The notes: generated by a model from the letters alone, not told the origin. DNA of 64,000 bases from Algibacter mikhailovii (GCF_014651495.1 NZ_BMWZ01000001.1:2575-66574), one strand, 5' to 3'. Positions 35,119 to 44,714 are shown, numbered from the stretch's first letter. Translations and numbers: made by a program.

Positions 35119-35883
35119 ATGACCAATCCAAAAGTTTGGGCAAGTTTTGTTTTAATCGTGTATGTTTTATTTATTATTTTTCAAATAAGTAATGAATTCA
35201 ATATTGCGTTTTTTCTTGATTCAATACTTGTTCCAATAATCACCATGGCATATATCATTCTTGCAAAAAGAAAGAATATATATTTCTTGCTGTTTTTAAT
35301 ATGCTATTCTGTGTCTGATATACTAGGTGTTACTATGCACTATATTTTATTTTATAATGTCCCTTTCGAAGAAAGTTTGATATTTTATGAATATGATTAT
35401 TATATCGGCAGTTTTTTATACATTCTTGGGTATACATTTTTATTAGTTAAAATAAGTAAGACTATTAACCTAAAGCATGTGCTTAAGAATTTCAAAATTC
35501 ATTTGATTGTACTTACATTTTTAAACATTTATTTAATATACGTGCTTCAGTTTTTTGTGAAGTCAGAATTAGAGTTTGACTATGAGTATTTTACGGAATT
35601 CGTATATAATGTTATTATTTTCGTACTCTTATCAGCGGCATTACTGGCGTACTTTTATAGAGATAGTAAGAAATCATTGTTTCTTTTTCTAGGCGCTCTG
35701 CTCATAGTTTTTTCTGAGGTAATGGATATCGCTTATAATTACATTGATCAAAGAGTTTTAATAAATGTGTTGGCATCTACATTTTGTTTGTTGGCATTTT
35801 ATTTCTTCTATAAGCAATCATCACTGCGCGACAATGGGGAAGTGAATAAGTCCGATTTGTATGCCTTTAGTGACGAGAAATGA
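35119..35883 (+). CDS. YhhN-like integral membrane protein, first of tandem pair
   Basis: 254 aa from ATG 35119; the TTG at 35110 is an alternative. Seven to eight hydrophobic helices are visible from about residue 9 to 235. The block SLFLFLGALLIVFSEVMD (about 187-204) resembles the G-A-x-x-F-x-x-S-D motif of the YhhN/TMEM86 family (lysoplasmalogenase-like), with Glu in place of the usual Asp region. A function in lipid metabolism is inference only. It is followed by a similar gene at 36178. Confidence 0.6.
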   Translation: MTNPKVWASFVLIVYVLFIIFQISNEFNIAFFLDSILVPIITMAYIILAKRKNIYFLLFLICYSVSDILGVTMHYILFYNVPFEESLIFYEYDYYIGSFLYILGYTFLLVKISKTINLKHVLKNFKIHLIVLTFLNIYLIYVLQFFVKSELEFDYEYFTEFVYNVIIFVLLSAALLAYFYRDSKKSLFLFLGALLIVFSEVMDIAYNYIDQRVLINVLASTFCLLAFYFFYKQSSLRDNGEVNKSDLYAFSDEK

Positions 35884-36177
35884 TTTCTTTTAAGTATAGC
35901 TTCTTATTATATTTATTCAGTGCACTATAATTAATATATGGCCCTTTTGTTTTCTTCAGCATTCTTTGTGCCGTTTTAAAAGATAATATTTTCTTTCAGT
36001 CAAAATAAACATCTAATTTTTGAATTATAGTAATTAGCTCAGGCTGTTTGTTTTGTTGTTAGGAATGAATATTAGACCAAATACATGTTTATGATGCATT
36101 TTGTCGATTAAATGTGTTGTTTTGACGGCATTATCATAATTATACTTAAGTTTGAAATACCTACTTATGATATTGCC

Positions 36178-36930
36178 ATGAAAAACTGGAATTTATTTAC
36201 TTTTAATAAAGTCTTTTTTGCTGCCTATTTCCTTTTGGCAGTCATTAATAGTCTTGCTGTTTTTATAGAAGATGATGTATTTATTCAGTCTTTGCGACCA
36301 TTGAGTATACCGGTTTTATTGATTTTCTTTTATTTGAGAAAAAATGAGATAAACACATCAATGGTTTTCTTTTTGTTTTTTGCTTTTTTGAGCGAAAGTG
36401 CTGTTAGTATATTTTCTGATTTTAATAGTGTTTGTACAGAAAGTATGTTTTTGTGCATAGCCTTTATTCAATTGATTGTCTTGATGTTGCCAAGGTTTAA
36501 ATTCACGCAATTCGACGGTTTAATAAAGGTTTATTTACTAATGATGTTTGGCGTCGCTTTATTCTTTTTTAAGGTGCTCTATGATCTTGTTGGCATGCCG
36601 TTTTTAGAACAAGCTGAAGCGATGTTTTTTAGTGCTAAAAGCATGGTAGTCGTGATTTTGGTTTTCATATCATATGGTGTTTATTTACATGTTCAAAGTA
36701 AGCAGTCTATTTTATTTCTTATTGCAACGGTATGTTTTGGGTTTTCTAACGCCCTTGATTATTTGAATTTATCCTTTGTGAACAATTTAGGGTTCTTGGT
36801 CATTAATAGGGTGATTTATTTATTAGGATTGTATTTTGTTTTTAAGTTTATTATTGAGGAAAATAATTGTAAAGTAAGCCAAGAACCAGAAATGCAAGAA
36901 AGCTTTTCCGGAGATAATATTTTGGTTTAA
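36178..36930 (+). CDS. YhhN-like integral membrane protein, second of tandem pair
   Basis: 250 aa from ATG 36178 (MKNWNLFTFNKVFFAAYFLL). An earlier ATG at 36112 would add 22 residues without clear homology. It has eight hydrophobic helices in the same arrangement as the 35119 gene. SILFLIATVCFGFSNALDYL (about 176-195) corresponds to the conserved motif of that protein. The two are diverged paralogues. The 294 bases between them contain no clear terminator or coding frame. Confidence 0.6.
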   Translation: MKNWNLFTFNKVFFAAYFLLAVINSLAVFIEDDVFIQSLRPLSIPVLLIFFYLRKNEINTSMVFFLFFAFLSESAVSIFSDFNSVCTESMFLCIAFIQLIVLMLPRFKFTQFDGLIKVYLLMMFGVALFFFKVLYDLVGMPFLEQAEAMFFSAKSMVVVILVFISYGVYLHVQSKQSILFLIATVCFGFSNALDYLNLSFVNNLGFLVINRVIYLLGLYFVFKFIIEENNCKVSQEPEMQESFSGDNILV

Positions 36931-37267
36931 ATAAAATATCAAAGCTCTTATTATTTGACAATTAAATGCTTCCATTAATGAGCGTGTTTCATTTATTAAT
37001 AAATGAAATTTTGACGCATAACTCTTACTATTCTTAGTTGTAGTTAAAAAAGTTTATATCTCATATATTCATTTTGAATATCTCCTTTACAGGTTTAAAA
37101 TATTCTTAAATTTTTGATTTATCAGTGCCCAATTAGGCTTTGTAAATGCGCGCTTGTAGATTCAGGAAAACAAAAAATATAACAAAATTTATAAAAGTGT
37201 AAACCTCCTGTGCAAAACAAAAAAAATGAATGTACTTTTGTTACCTTTGCGCAAAGTTTAAAGTTAA
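36931..37267 (+). promoter_or_regulatory. Gene-free stretch with candidate -7 boxes
   Basis: No coding frame is seen in these 337 bases. At 37233-37240 TACTTTTG and at 37242-37249 TACCTTTG both fit TAnnTTTG; the second ends 18 bases before the ATG of the DUF6913-like gene and probably drives the dapA unit. The rest is AT-rich without recognisable motifs. Confidence 0.45.
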
Positions 37268-37789
37268 ATGATTTTAAAGGGTTTTAAGGAAAAATCAAAT
37301 GAAAAGTACTTAAACAAATTGTTGTCAGAGCGTCATGTGAATATAAGTGATGATGCGGTTATTAGTTTAGGTGTTGTCTTTAATGTAGATGAGGTAGATA
37401 AGGCAGAATTGTTTTACAAATTAGCTGAGTACATTCAAGTTAAAGAAAACAGAGTCAAAATCATAGCTTTTTCTGAAAGTAAAAAAGAAATTATTAGCAA
37501 TTGGGAGGAGTGTTATAATGCAAATGATTTCGGATGGAATGGGGCTATAAAAAACAGTGGGTTAGAAACTTTTTTAGACACAAAGTTTGATGTGCTCATT
37601 AGTTTTTATGAACGGGAACTTTTAGAATTAAAAATAATAACGGCACGTTCAAAGGCAAAATTTAAAATAGGAATTATGCAGTCTGATGAGCGTGTGAATG
37701 ATTTAATAGTTAAAACGAGTTTAAACGAGTTTCATTTATTTAAAGAGGAAGTTTTTAAGTATTTAAAAATATTAAAAAAAATAAAGTAG
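37268..37789 (+). CDS. DUF6913-like hypothetical protein
   Basis: 173 aa. A helical start (FKEKSNEKYLNKLLSERHVN) precedes an alternating strand and helix part (VISLGVVFNVDEVDKAELFY, about 31-50; NRVKIIAFSESKKE, about 67-80) with FDVLISFYERELLELKIITA (about 113-132). It looks like the DUF6913 family found next to dapA in Flavobacteria; this assignment is from memory of gene context and is not certain. It ends 2 bases before dapA, so they are co-transcribed. No function is known. Confidence 0.65.
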   Translation: MILKGFKEKSNEKYLNKLLSERHVNISDDAVISLGVVFNVDEVDKAELFYKLAEYIQVKENRVKIIAFSESKKEIISNWEECYNANDFGWNGAIKNSGLETFLDTKFDVLISFYERELLELKIITARSKAKFKIGIMQSDERVNDLIVKTSLNEFHLFKEEVFKYLKILKKIK

Positions 37790-37791
37790 TA

Positions 37792-38667
37792 ATGAGTAAA
37801 TTTTTAGGTACCGGAGTAGCGCTGGTAACACCATTTAATTCAGATTTAAGTATAGACCACAACGCTCTTACCGATATTGTAAACTATAATATTGATAATG
37901 GAACAGATTATCTTGTTATTTGCGGAACTACGGCAGAAAGTGTTACGTTAACCAAACAAGAAAAGAAGGATGTTATAGAAACTATTTCTAGAGCCAGTGA
38001 CGGTAGGGTACCTTTAGTGTTAGGAATTGGCGGAAATAATACGGCTTTAATAATTGAAGAAATTGAGTCAACAGATTTAAGTCAGATAGATGCTATTTTA
38101 TCTGTATCACCATATTACAGTAAACCAACTCAAGAAGGGGTTTATCAGCATTTTAAAGCAATTTCAGAAGCCTCACCCATAGACATTATTTTGTATAATG
38201 TTCCTGGGAGAACTTCAAAAAACGTTGATGTTGAAACCACATTGCGATTGGCCAATGATTTCGACAATATTATAGGTGTTAAGGAGGCTGGAAATAATAT
38301 GGCTCAATACTACGAATTGATTAAAAATAAACCAGAAGGTTTTTTAGTGATTTCGGGTGATGATGATTTGGCTTTGGGAGTTACTTTAGCAGGAGGTGCA
38401 GGTGTTATTTCTGTTATTGGTCAAGCTTTTCCTAAAGAATTTTCAGATATGATTAGGTTAGGGTTAAAAGGAGAGGCTAAAGCAGCTTATGAGCTACACT
38501 ATAAACTAATGGATGTGATTGGCTATATTTTTGAGGAAAATAACCCTGCCGGTATTAAGGCTGTTTTTGAGGCTTTAAAATTATGCAGTGCCAAGGTGAA
38601 ACTACCTTTAGTTCCTGCTTCTAATGAGTTGAAATCCAAAATAAATAGTTTTGTAAGCGCATTTTAG
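37792..38667 (+). CDS. dapA: 4-hydroxy-tetrahydrodipicolinate synthase
   Basis: 291 aa, standard length. It condenses pyruvate and aspartate semialdehyde, the first step of the lysine/diaminopimelate branch. GTGVALVTPFNSDLSIDHNA opens it, GTTAESVTL (about 44-52) binds pyruvate carboxylate, the catalytic Tyr is in ILYNVPGRTSKNV (about 133-145) and the Schiff-base Lys in IIGVKEAGNN (about 160-169). It is a TIM barrel of the NAL family. It lies one base upstream of the Kir channel TTG start. Confidence 0.97.
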   Translation: MSKFLGTGVALVTPFNSDLSIDHNALTDIVNYNIDNGTDYLVICGTTAESVTLTKQEKKDVIETISRASDGRVPLVLGIGGNNTALIIEEIESTDLSQIDAILSVSPYYSKPTQEGVYQHFKAISEASPIDIILYNVPGRTSKNVDVETTLRLANDFDNIIGVKEAGNNMAQYYELIKNKPEGFLVISGDDDLALGVTLAGGAGVISVIGQAFPKEFSDMIRLGLKGEAKAAYELHYKLMDVIGYIFEENNPAGIKAVFEALKLCSAKVKLPLVPASNELKSKINSFVSAF

Positions 38668-38668
38668 A

Positions 38669-39592
38669 TTGGGAAAAAAAATAAAGGATCCAGGTTTAGG
38701 GAATTCGTCGGCGCAATTTGCCAAACGAATGATTAACAAAGATGGATCTTTTAACGTTATACATCTTAACAAAGCTAGAAGGTTCTCAGAGGCTTATCAT
38801 TTTCTTATCGGTGTATCATGGTGGCAGTTTTTTGCTCTGGCTCTATGTTCTTATATTTTGGCTAACGTATGTTTTGCAGTAGTTTATCTATGTATTGGTA
38901 TAGAAGAGATTATTAGTGCAACAGGCAATTTAGTAGATGATTTTTTAAACGCTTTTTTCTTTTCATCCCAAACATTTACAACGCTTGGCTATGGGGCGCT
39001 TTCTCCAAATGGTTTAGCTAGTTCTCTGGTGTCTTCATTAGAAGCTTTTGTAGGTTTGATGTTCTTTGCGTTTACTACAGGTTTGCTTTATGGTCGGTTT
39101 TCAAAGCCAAGGGCGGCAATACGTTTTAGTGAAGATTTAGTTTTCAGGGATTTTGGAGATCATAAAGCTGTTATGTTTAGGATAGAGAATAACAGAAAAA
39201 GCACCATGATAGATCCAAAGGTTTCTGTAACATTATCGCTTTCAAAAAAGAATAAAAGGGGCGAGTATAATAATGAATTTTATGATTTAAAGTTAGAACG
39301 GGAAACCATAAAGTTTTTACCCACCACATGGACAGTAGTTCATGATATTAATAAAGACAGTCCTTTATTTGGAATAGCTGAAAACGATTTAATAGAACAA
39401 CAAGGTGAAATATTAATCATGGTGAGCTATTATGATGAATCATTTAATCAAGTTGTGCACCAAATGTATTCCTATTTGCTAGCTGATATTAGATTGCATT
39501 ACAAATTTATTAAAGCGTATTATTATAATGAAAACGGAGAGATGATACTTGATCACAAGCTATTTGATCGTATTGAATCCTCTAAAAGTTAA
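38669..39592 (+). CDS. Inward-rectifier potassium channel (KirBac type)
   Basis: 307 aa, TTG start one base after the dapA stop. TM1 is about residues 51-76 (WWQFFALALCSYILANVCFA), the pore helix and selectivity filter are FFFSSQTFTTLGYG (TLGYG 105-109), and TM2 is about 118-140. From FSKPRAAIRFSEDLVFRDFG on, the C-terminal half is the cytoplasmic immunoglobulin-like Kir domain (AVMFRIENNRKSTMIDPKVS, FLPTTWTVVHDIN). All parts of KirBac are present. The inner-membrane channel probably carries K+; its gating ligand is not evident. Confidence 0.95.
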   Translation: MGKKIKDPGLGNSSAQFAKRMINKDGSFNVIHLNKARRFSEAYHFLIGVSWWQFFALALCSYILANVCFAVVYLCIGIEEIISATGNLVDDFLNAFFFSSQTFTTLGYGALSPNGLASSLVSSLEAFVGLMFFAFTTGLLYGRFSKPRAAIRFSEDLVFRDFGDHKAVMFRIENNRKSTMIDPKVSVTLSLSKKNKRGEYNNEFYDLKLERETIKFLPTTWTVVHDINKDSPLFGIAENDLIEQQGEILIMVSYYDESFNQVVHQMYSYLLADIRLHYKFIKAYYYNENGEMILDHKLFDRIESSKS

Positions 39593-39674
39593 ATATTACT
39601 TAAACCTTGCTATTACTGTATTTCAAGAATTATTTTCGTCTTAAATATTATTTTTATTATCGATATAATTAACT

Positions 39675-39682
39675 TAATTTTG
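39675..39682 (+). promoter_or_regulatory. -7 box of the bamD unit
   Basis: TAATTTTG fits TAnnTTTG and ends 18 bases before the bamD ATG; TTTT lies at the -33 spacing (39652-39655), one mismatch from TTTG. Confidence 0.6.
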
Positions 39683-39700
39683 CATCCTGTTTAAAAAACT

Positions 39701-40501
39701 ATGAAGAAATTTTTTTACATATTATTAGTTGCTCTTTCTGTGATGGGGTGTAATGAGTATCAAAAGGTTTTGAAAGCACCAGATATTGGCGCCAAGTTTA
39801 AGTTAGGAGAACAGCTGTATAACGAGGGGAAATATGAAAAGGCGAATAAACTATTTGCTCAAATAGTACCAAATTATAGAGGTAAGCCTCAAGCAGAAAA
39901 ACTAATGTATTTGTATTCTTATTCTTTTTATAAAATACAGGATTATTATGTAGCAGGGTATCAGTTTGAGCGTTTTGCTACAAGTTACCCAAAAAGTGAA
40001 AAGGTAGAAGAAGCCTCTTTTTTAGCTGTGAAGAGTTACTATATGCTGTCACCAGTATACAGTAAATCACAAAAAGAAACCAAGGAAGCTATTGAAAAAC
40101 TTCAAGAATTTATAAATATATACCCTAATTCTAGTTATTTGGCTGAAGCCAATACAATGATGAAGGAGTTAGTTTTTAAATTAGAGAAAAAGGCCTTTGA
40201 AATAGCAAAACAATATAATACTATTTCAGATTATGAGGCTGCTATTCGGTCATTTGAAAACTTTGTTTTTGAATATCCTGGCTCAACATTAAGAGAAGAT
40301 GCTTTGTTTTATAGATTAGATTCAGCTTACAGGTTGGCGGTTAACAGTATAGAACGAAAGCGTAAAGAACGTTTAGAAATAGCAAAAGATTATAATAATA
40401 CTTTTAAAAGCACCTATGCGAACTCAGAATACATCAGTGATGTGGATGAGATGGCCATGGTTATAGAAGAAGAATTGAAAGCTTATAGCGCAAAAAGTTA
40501 A
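39701..40501 (+). CDS. bamD: Outer membrane assembly lipoprotein BamD
   Basis: 266 aa. The signal peptide KKFFYILLVALSVMGC ends in the lipobox Cys17. The rest is five tetratricopeptide-like repeats (KLGEQLYNEGKYEKANKLFA, YSYSFYKIQDYYVAGYQFER, ASFLAVKSYYMLSPVYSKSQ, EAAIRSFENFVFEYPGSTLR). BamD is the essential lipoprotein partner of BamA in outer-membrane protein insertion. It heads a block with rpoZ and coaBC, an order conserved in Bacteroidota. Confidence 0.96.
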   Translation: MKKFFYILLVALSVMGCNEYQKVLKAPDIGAKFKLGEQLYNEGKYEKANKLFAQIVPNYRGKPQAEKLMYLYSYSFYKIQDYYVAGYQFERFATSYPKSEKVEEASFLAVKSYYMLSPVYSKSQKETKEAIEKLQEFINIYPNSSYLAEANTMMKELVFKLEKKAFEIAKQYNTISDYEAAIRSFENFVFEYPGSTLREDALFYRLDSAYRLAVNSIERKRKERLEIAKDYNNTFKSTYANSEYISDVDEMAMVIEEELKAYSAKS

Positions 40502-40515
40502 TTAATTTTATAATA

Positions 40516-40845
40516 ATGGATTTAAAAAAGACCAATGCTCCAGTTAATACGGTAACGTATGATAGAAATCAAATAGATGAGCCAACAGAAAACATCTATG
40601 AGTCAATTTCAATCATCTCAAGACGTGCTGAACAAATTAACACAGAGATTAAGAAAGAACTTATTGATAAGTTAGAAGAGTTTGCAACTTACAATGATAG
40701 TCTTGAAGAAATCTTTGAAAATAAAGAGCAAATTGAGGTTTCAAAATTTTACGAAAAATTACCAAAACCTCATGCATTAGCTGTTCAAGAATGGTTAACT
40801 GATAAAATTTATTTCAGAAATACTGAGGAAGATTCTCAGGCATAA
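40516..40845 (+). CDS. rpoZ: RNA polymerase omega subunit, Bacteroidota type
   Basis: 109 aa. The acidic Bacteroidota form of omega: YESISIISRRAEQINTEIKK (about 27-46) is the conserved core that wraps the beta-prime C-terminus, corresponding to RxxxLVxxxxxRAxQL in other phyla, followed by an extended C-terminal part ending EWLTDKIYFRN. It lies 14 bases after bamD and 6 before coaBC, a conserved order that supports the call. Confidence 0.9.
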   Translation: MDLKKTNAPVNTVTYDRNQIDEPTENIYESISIISRRAEQINTEIKKELIDKLEEFATYNDSLEEIFENKEQIEVSKFYEKLPKPHALAVQEWLTDKIYFRNTEEDSQA

Positions 40846-40851
40846 TTTCTT

Positions 40852-42063
40852 ATGAGTATACTAAGCGGCAAAAACGTACTATTAGGCATCACTGGTGGTA
40901 TTGCCGCTTATAAAACTGCTTCTTTAGTACGGTTATTGGTTAAGTCTGGGGCTAGCGTAAAAGTAATAATGACGCCAGCAGCAAAAGATTTTATTACACC
41001 ATTAACTTTATCTACACTGTCCAAGCATCCTGTTTATTCATCCTTTACTAGTGAAGAGAATGAAAATGATGTTTGGAACAATCATGTAGACCTTGGCCTT
41101 TGGGCTGACCTCTTGCTTATAGCGCCAGCAACGGCAAATACTTTGGCCAAAATGGCAAATGGCGTTTGTGACAATTTATTATTGGCTACCTATCTTTCTG
41201 CTAAATGTCCTGTGTATTTTGCACCAGCAATGGATTTAGACATGTATAAGCATAATACTACTTTGGAGTCTTTTGCTAAGTTAAAATCATTTGGAAATAT
41301 AATGATTCCTGCCACAAGTGGGGAACTGGCAAGTGGGCTTATAGGTGAGGGAAGAATGTCTGAGCCAGAGGATATTGTTGCTTTTATTGAGGGTGATGTC
41401 ATATCAAAACTACCATTAAGAGGTCAGAAAATATTAATTACTGCAGGGCCTACATATGAAGCTATAGACCCTGTACGTTTTATTGGTAATCACTCCAGTG
41501 GTAAAATGGGGTTTGAGATTGCAAAAGCAGCGGCTCAATTAGGTGCGGAGGTGATTTTGGTTTCCGGACCAACACATGAACAAGTATCGCATGCACTTGT
41601 TAAGGTAATTCCTGTTACCAGTGCAAAAGATATGTATGATGCTGTGCATAACCACTTTGAATCTGTTAATGTCGCCATACTTTCGGCCGCTGTTGCAGAT
41701 TTTAGACCAAAAGAAGTGGCAAATCAGAAAATAAAAAAGAAATCTTCAACGTTAACTTTAGAGTTAGAAAAGACTAAAGACATTTTGGCATCTTTAGGTG
41801 AAATAAAAAAGACACAATATTTAGTGGGCTTTGCTTTAGAAACCAATAACGAAATAGAAAATGCCAAAGAGAAATTAAAAAGAAAGAATTTAAATTTAAT
41901 TGTTTTAAATTCGTTAAATGATAAAGGGGCAGGTTTTAAGAGTGACACTAATAAGGTGACTCTTATTGATGACAATGAGGTAATAACGACGTTTAAATTA
42001 AAATCAAAAGCTGAGGTTGCTATTGATTTATTAAATAAAATTAGATCACATATTGATGCGTAA
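40852..42063 (+). CDS. coaBC: Bifunctional CoaBC (PPCDC / PPCS)
   Basis: 403 aa, full length. It makes 4'-phosphopantetheine from phosphopantothenate and cysteine in two steps. The N-terminal flavoprotein decarboxylase has GKNVLLGITGGIAAYKTASL (about 6-25), the catalytic His in NHVDLGLWADL (about 77-87) and APAMDLDMY (about 125-133); the C-terminal ligase domain starts about residue 188 (GQKILITAGPTYEAIDPVRF) with NHSSGKMG (about 214-221). CoaE of the same pathway is at 47559. Overlaps the DUF4835 gene by 8 bases. Confidence 0.97.
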   Translation: MSILSGKNVLLGITGGIAAYKTASLVRLLVKSGASVKVIMTPAAKDFITPLTLSTLSKHPVYSSFTSEENENDVWNNHVDLGLWADLLLIAPATANTLAKMANGVCDNLLLATYLSAKCPVYFAPAMDLDMYKHNTTLESFAKLKSFGNIMIPATSGELASGLIGEGRMSEPEDIVAFIEGDVISKLPLRGQKILITAGPTYEAIDPVRFIGNHSSGKMGFEIAKAAAQLGAEVILVSGPTHEQVSHALVKVIPVTSAKDMYDAVHNHFESVNVAILSAAVADFRPKEVANQKIKKKSSTLTLELEKTKDILASLGEIKKTQYLVGFALETNNEIENAKEKLKRKNLNLIVLNSLNDKGAGFKSDTNKVTLIDDNEVITTFKLKSKAEVAIDLLNKIRSHIDA

Positions 42064-42943
42064 TATTTTTCTTTTACTACTAGTTTGTTTTTGTTTTAAA
42101 GGTGTTTCACAGGAGTTAAACTGCAATGTTGTAGTAGATGCTAGACAAACAGGAAATGAGAATTTCCCAATATTCAAGACTTTAGAAAAACAAGTTACTG
42201 AGTTTATTAATAACACCAAATGGACAGATAAAACCTATAAGTCACAAGAGCGCATTAACTGCAGTATGGTTATTAACGTAAGTGCCTATTCTGGCGAGAC
42301 GTTTAGAGCAACCTTGCAAATACAATCTTCTAGGCCTATTTATGGATCTTCATTTAGTACCCCAACCTATAACTTTAACGACAAGGATTTTACATTTACG
42401 TATTTAGAATTTCAAAACCTGATATACAACCCAACACAATTTGAGTCAAACTTAATTTCTGTTTTAGCATTTCATGTTTATATGGTCTTGGCTATAGATG
42501 CTGATAGTTTTTCGCCAAAAGGAGGAGATGATTATTTTAAACAAGCCCAAGTAATTACAAATTACTCACAGCAAGGAAATTTTAAAGGGTGGAAATTAGA
42601 AGATGGTCTGCAGAGCAGGTTTGCGTTAATAGATAATATTTTATCACCTACTTTTAAGGAATATAGAGAAGTGCTGTATGATTACCATAGAATGGGCCTA
42701 GATAGAATGAGCGAAAATGTGAAAACCGGGAAAGATGCGATAGCATCGTCATTAAAAAAGTTTGAAATTATGAATAGGCGTAGACCCAATTCTTTCTTAT
42801 TACGAACATTTTTTGATGCCAAATCAGACGAAATTGAACAAATATTTAGTGAAGGACCAAATGTTAATATTGCCGAAGTTAAAGAAATTTTGCAAAAAGT
42901 AGCACCTATGTACAGCAGCAAATGGCAAAATATTAAGTTCTAA
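42056..42943 (+). CDS. DUF4835 family secreted protein
   Basis: 295 aa from ATG 42056, overlapping coaBC by 8 bases. The signal peptide is MRNIFLLLLVCFCFKGVSQ. The mature protein contains the DUF4835 core: LNCNVVVDARQTG, then RINCSMVINVSAYSGETFRA and TFTYLEFQNLIYNPTQFESN (about 119-138) and AFHVYMVLAIDADSFSPKGG. Members occur in Bacteroidota between coaBC and recN; the function is unknown, presumably envelope-related. Confidence 0.92.
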   Translation: MRNIFLLLLVCFCFKGVSQELNCNVVVDARQTGNENFPIFKTLEKQVTEFINNTKWTDKTYKSQERINCSMVINVSAYSGETFRATLQIQSSRPIYGSSFSTPTYNFNDKDFTFTYLEFQNLIYNPTQFESNLISVLAFHVYMVLAIDADSFSPKGGDDYFKQAQVITNYSQQGNFKGWKLEDGLQSRFALIDNILSPTFKEYREVLYDYHRMGLDRMSENVKTGKDAIASSLKKFEIMNRRRPNSFLLRTFFDAKSDEIEQIFSEGPNVNIAEVKEILQKVAPMYSSKWQNIKF

Positions 42944-43010
42944 AGTCTTTATTCCATACCTACATTTTCTTATATTTAATTACTCATAATTTAAAACATT
43001 ATAATAAGCT

Positions 43011-44663
43011 TTGCTGACTTCATTATCAATTAAAAATTACGCTTTAATAGATAGCCTTCATGTTGATTTTAATGATGGATTATCCATAATTACAGGAGAA
43101 ACGGGAGCTGGTAAATCTATTTTATTAGGAGGTTTATCATTGATTTTAGGAAAGCGGGCTGATCTCGGAAGTTTAAGGGATGCCTCTAAAAAATGTATTA
43201 TTGAAGCGGTCTTCAATATTTCTAATTACAATTTAAAAGATCTTTTTGAATCTGAAGATTTTGATTATGAAGTACAGACTATCATCCGAAGGGAAATATT
43301 ACCTTCAGGTAAGTCCAGAGCATTTGTAAATGATTCTCCAGTCAATCTATCTAGTTTACAGGTATTAGGTGAACGATTAATAGATATTCATTCACAGCAC
43401 CAAACAGTCCAATTGACAAGTAATGACTTTCAGTTTCATGTCATTGATGCGTTGGCTCACAATACGGATAACTTAAAAAAGTATAAAGCTGAATTAAAAT
43501 CATTTAAAAGACTTCAAAAGGAATTAAAGGAACTTTTAAACCTACAAGCAGAAGCACTTAAAGAACAGGATTACAATACTTTTTTGTTAAATGAATTGGT
43601 TGAAGCCAATTTAATTGAAGACGAGGTAGAAAGCCTAGAAGCTGAATATGAAACTTTAAATAATGTTGAAAGTATTCAAGAAAATTTAGCTGAAGCATAT
43701 CATCTTTTAAGTGATGAGCACCTTGGAGTGGTGACTTCTTTGACTGCCTTAAAACAGGTTTTTCAGAAATTATCTGGTTTTTCATCTGCATATCAAGATT
43801 TGTTTGAACGTGCAGAAAGCAGCTTAATTGAAATGGATGATTTTCACAGTGAAGTCCAAGGTCTACAAGAAAACTTGGATGCAGACCCTAATCGACTTGA
43901 ATTTGTGGATTCCAGACTAAAATTATTGCATAATTTGATGCAAAAACATATTGCAGAAAATGTCGCAGAGTTAATTACTATAAAAAATCGGTTGGAAGAG
44001 AAGGTTACTGTTACTGCTAATTTAGATAGTAACATTCAACAAAAACAGGATAGTATAAGTGCTAAGGAAAAATCTCTTGACAGTATTTCTAAACGTATTC
44101 ATAAAAAACGTGTGGAAGTTATTCCTAAATTAATTGCCCAACTTGAGGCTATTTTGATGGATTTAGGAATGCCTAACGCGCAATTTAAAATTGGGGTTCT
44201 GAGAGGTGATACTTTTTATTCTAATGGTAAAGATGAGCTATCGTTTATGTTTTCAGCCAATAGAGGAGGCCATTTTAATGAATTGAAAAAAGCGGCTTCG
44301 GGAGGTGAATTGTCAAGAATTATGTTGGCTATAAAGTCTATTTTAGGATCATATATCCAGTTGCCTACCATAATGTTTGACGAAATAGATACGGGAGTTT
44401 CGGGAGAGATTTCGAATAAAATGGGCGATATTATGTTACAAATGAGTAAAAGCATGCAGGTGTTTTCCATTACACATTTACCTCAAATTGCAGCGAAAGG
44501 ACATGCTCATTTTAAAGTCTATAAGGAGGATGTCAATGACATTACTCAAACCAATTTAATACCCTTAAATTATGACGAACGTATTGTGGAAATTGCTCAA
44601 ATGCTTGGGGGTAAAGAAATGTCAACATCAGCTATTGCTCATGCCAAAGAATTACTCAATTAA
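43011..44663 (+). CDS. recN: DNA repair protein RecN
   Basis: 550 aa, TTG start (MLTSLSIKNYALIDSLHVDF). SMC-like ATPase of double-strand-break repair: Walker A in IITGETGAGKSILLGG (about 27-42), long coiled coil in the middle (about 150-370), the signature AASGGELSRIMLAIKSI (about 427-443), Walker B in PTIMFDEIDTGVSGEIS (about 449-465) and the C-terminal D/H loop ITHLPQIAAK. Length and layout are normal. It is the fifth gene of the block from bamD. Confidence 0.97.
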   Translation: MLTSLSIKNYALIDSLHVDFNDGLSIITGETGAGKSILLGGLSLILGKRADLGSLRDASKKCIIEAVFNISNYNLKDLFESEDFDYEVQTIIRREILPSGKSRAFVNDSPVNLSSLQVLGERLIDIHSQHQTVQLTSNDFQFHVIDALAHNTDNLKKYKAELKSFKRLQKELKELLNLQAEALKEQDYNTFLLNELVEANLIEDEVESLEAEYETLNNVESIQENLAEAYHLLSDEHLGVVTSLTALKQVFQKLSGFSSAYQDLFERAESSLIEMDDFHSEVQGLQENLDADPNRLEFVDSRLKLLHNLMQKHIAENVAELITIKNRLEEKVTVTANLDSNIQQKQDSISAKEKSLDSISKRIHKKRVEVIPKLIAQLEAILMDLGMPNAQFKIGVLRGDTFYSNGKDELSFMFSANRGGHFNELKKAASGGELSRIMLAIKSILGSYIQLPTIMFDEIDTGVSGEISNKMGDIMLQMSKSMQVFSITHLPQIAAKGHAHFKVYKEDVNDITQTNLIPLNYDERIVEIAQMLGGKEMSTSAIAHAKELLN

Positions 44664-44667
44664 TTAG

Positions 44668-44675
44668 TATATTTG
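44668..44675 (+). promoter_or_regulatory. -7 box before fabI
   Basis: TATATTTG fits TAnnTTTG and lies in the 51-base gap after recN; it ends 39 bases before the fabI ATG. No clear TTTG at the -33 spacing. Confidence 0.5.
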
Positions 44676-44714
44676 TGGGCTGAATAAACCAATAAACTTA
44701 CAAAATCAAAATAT

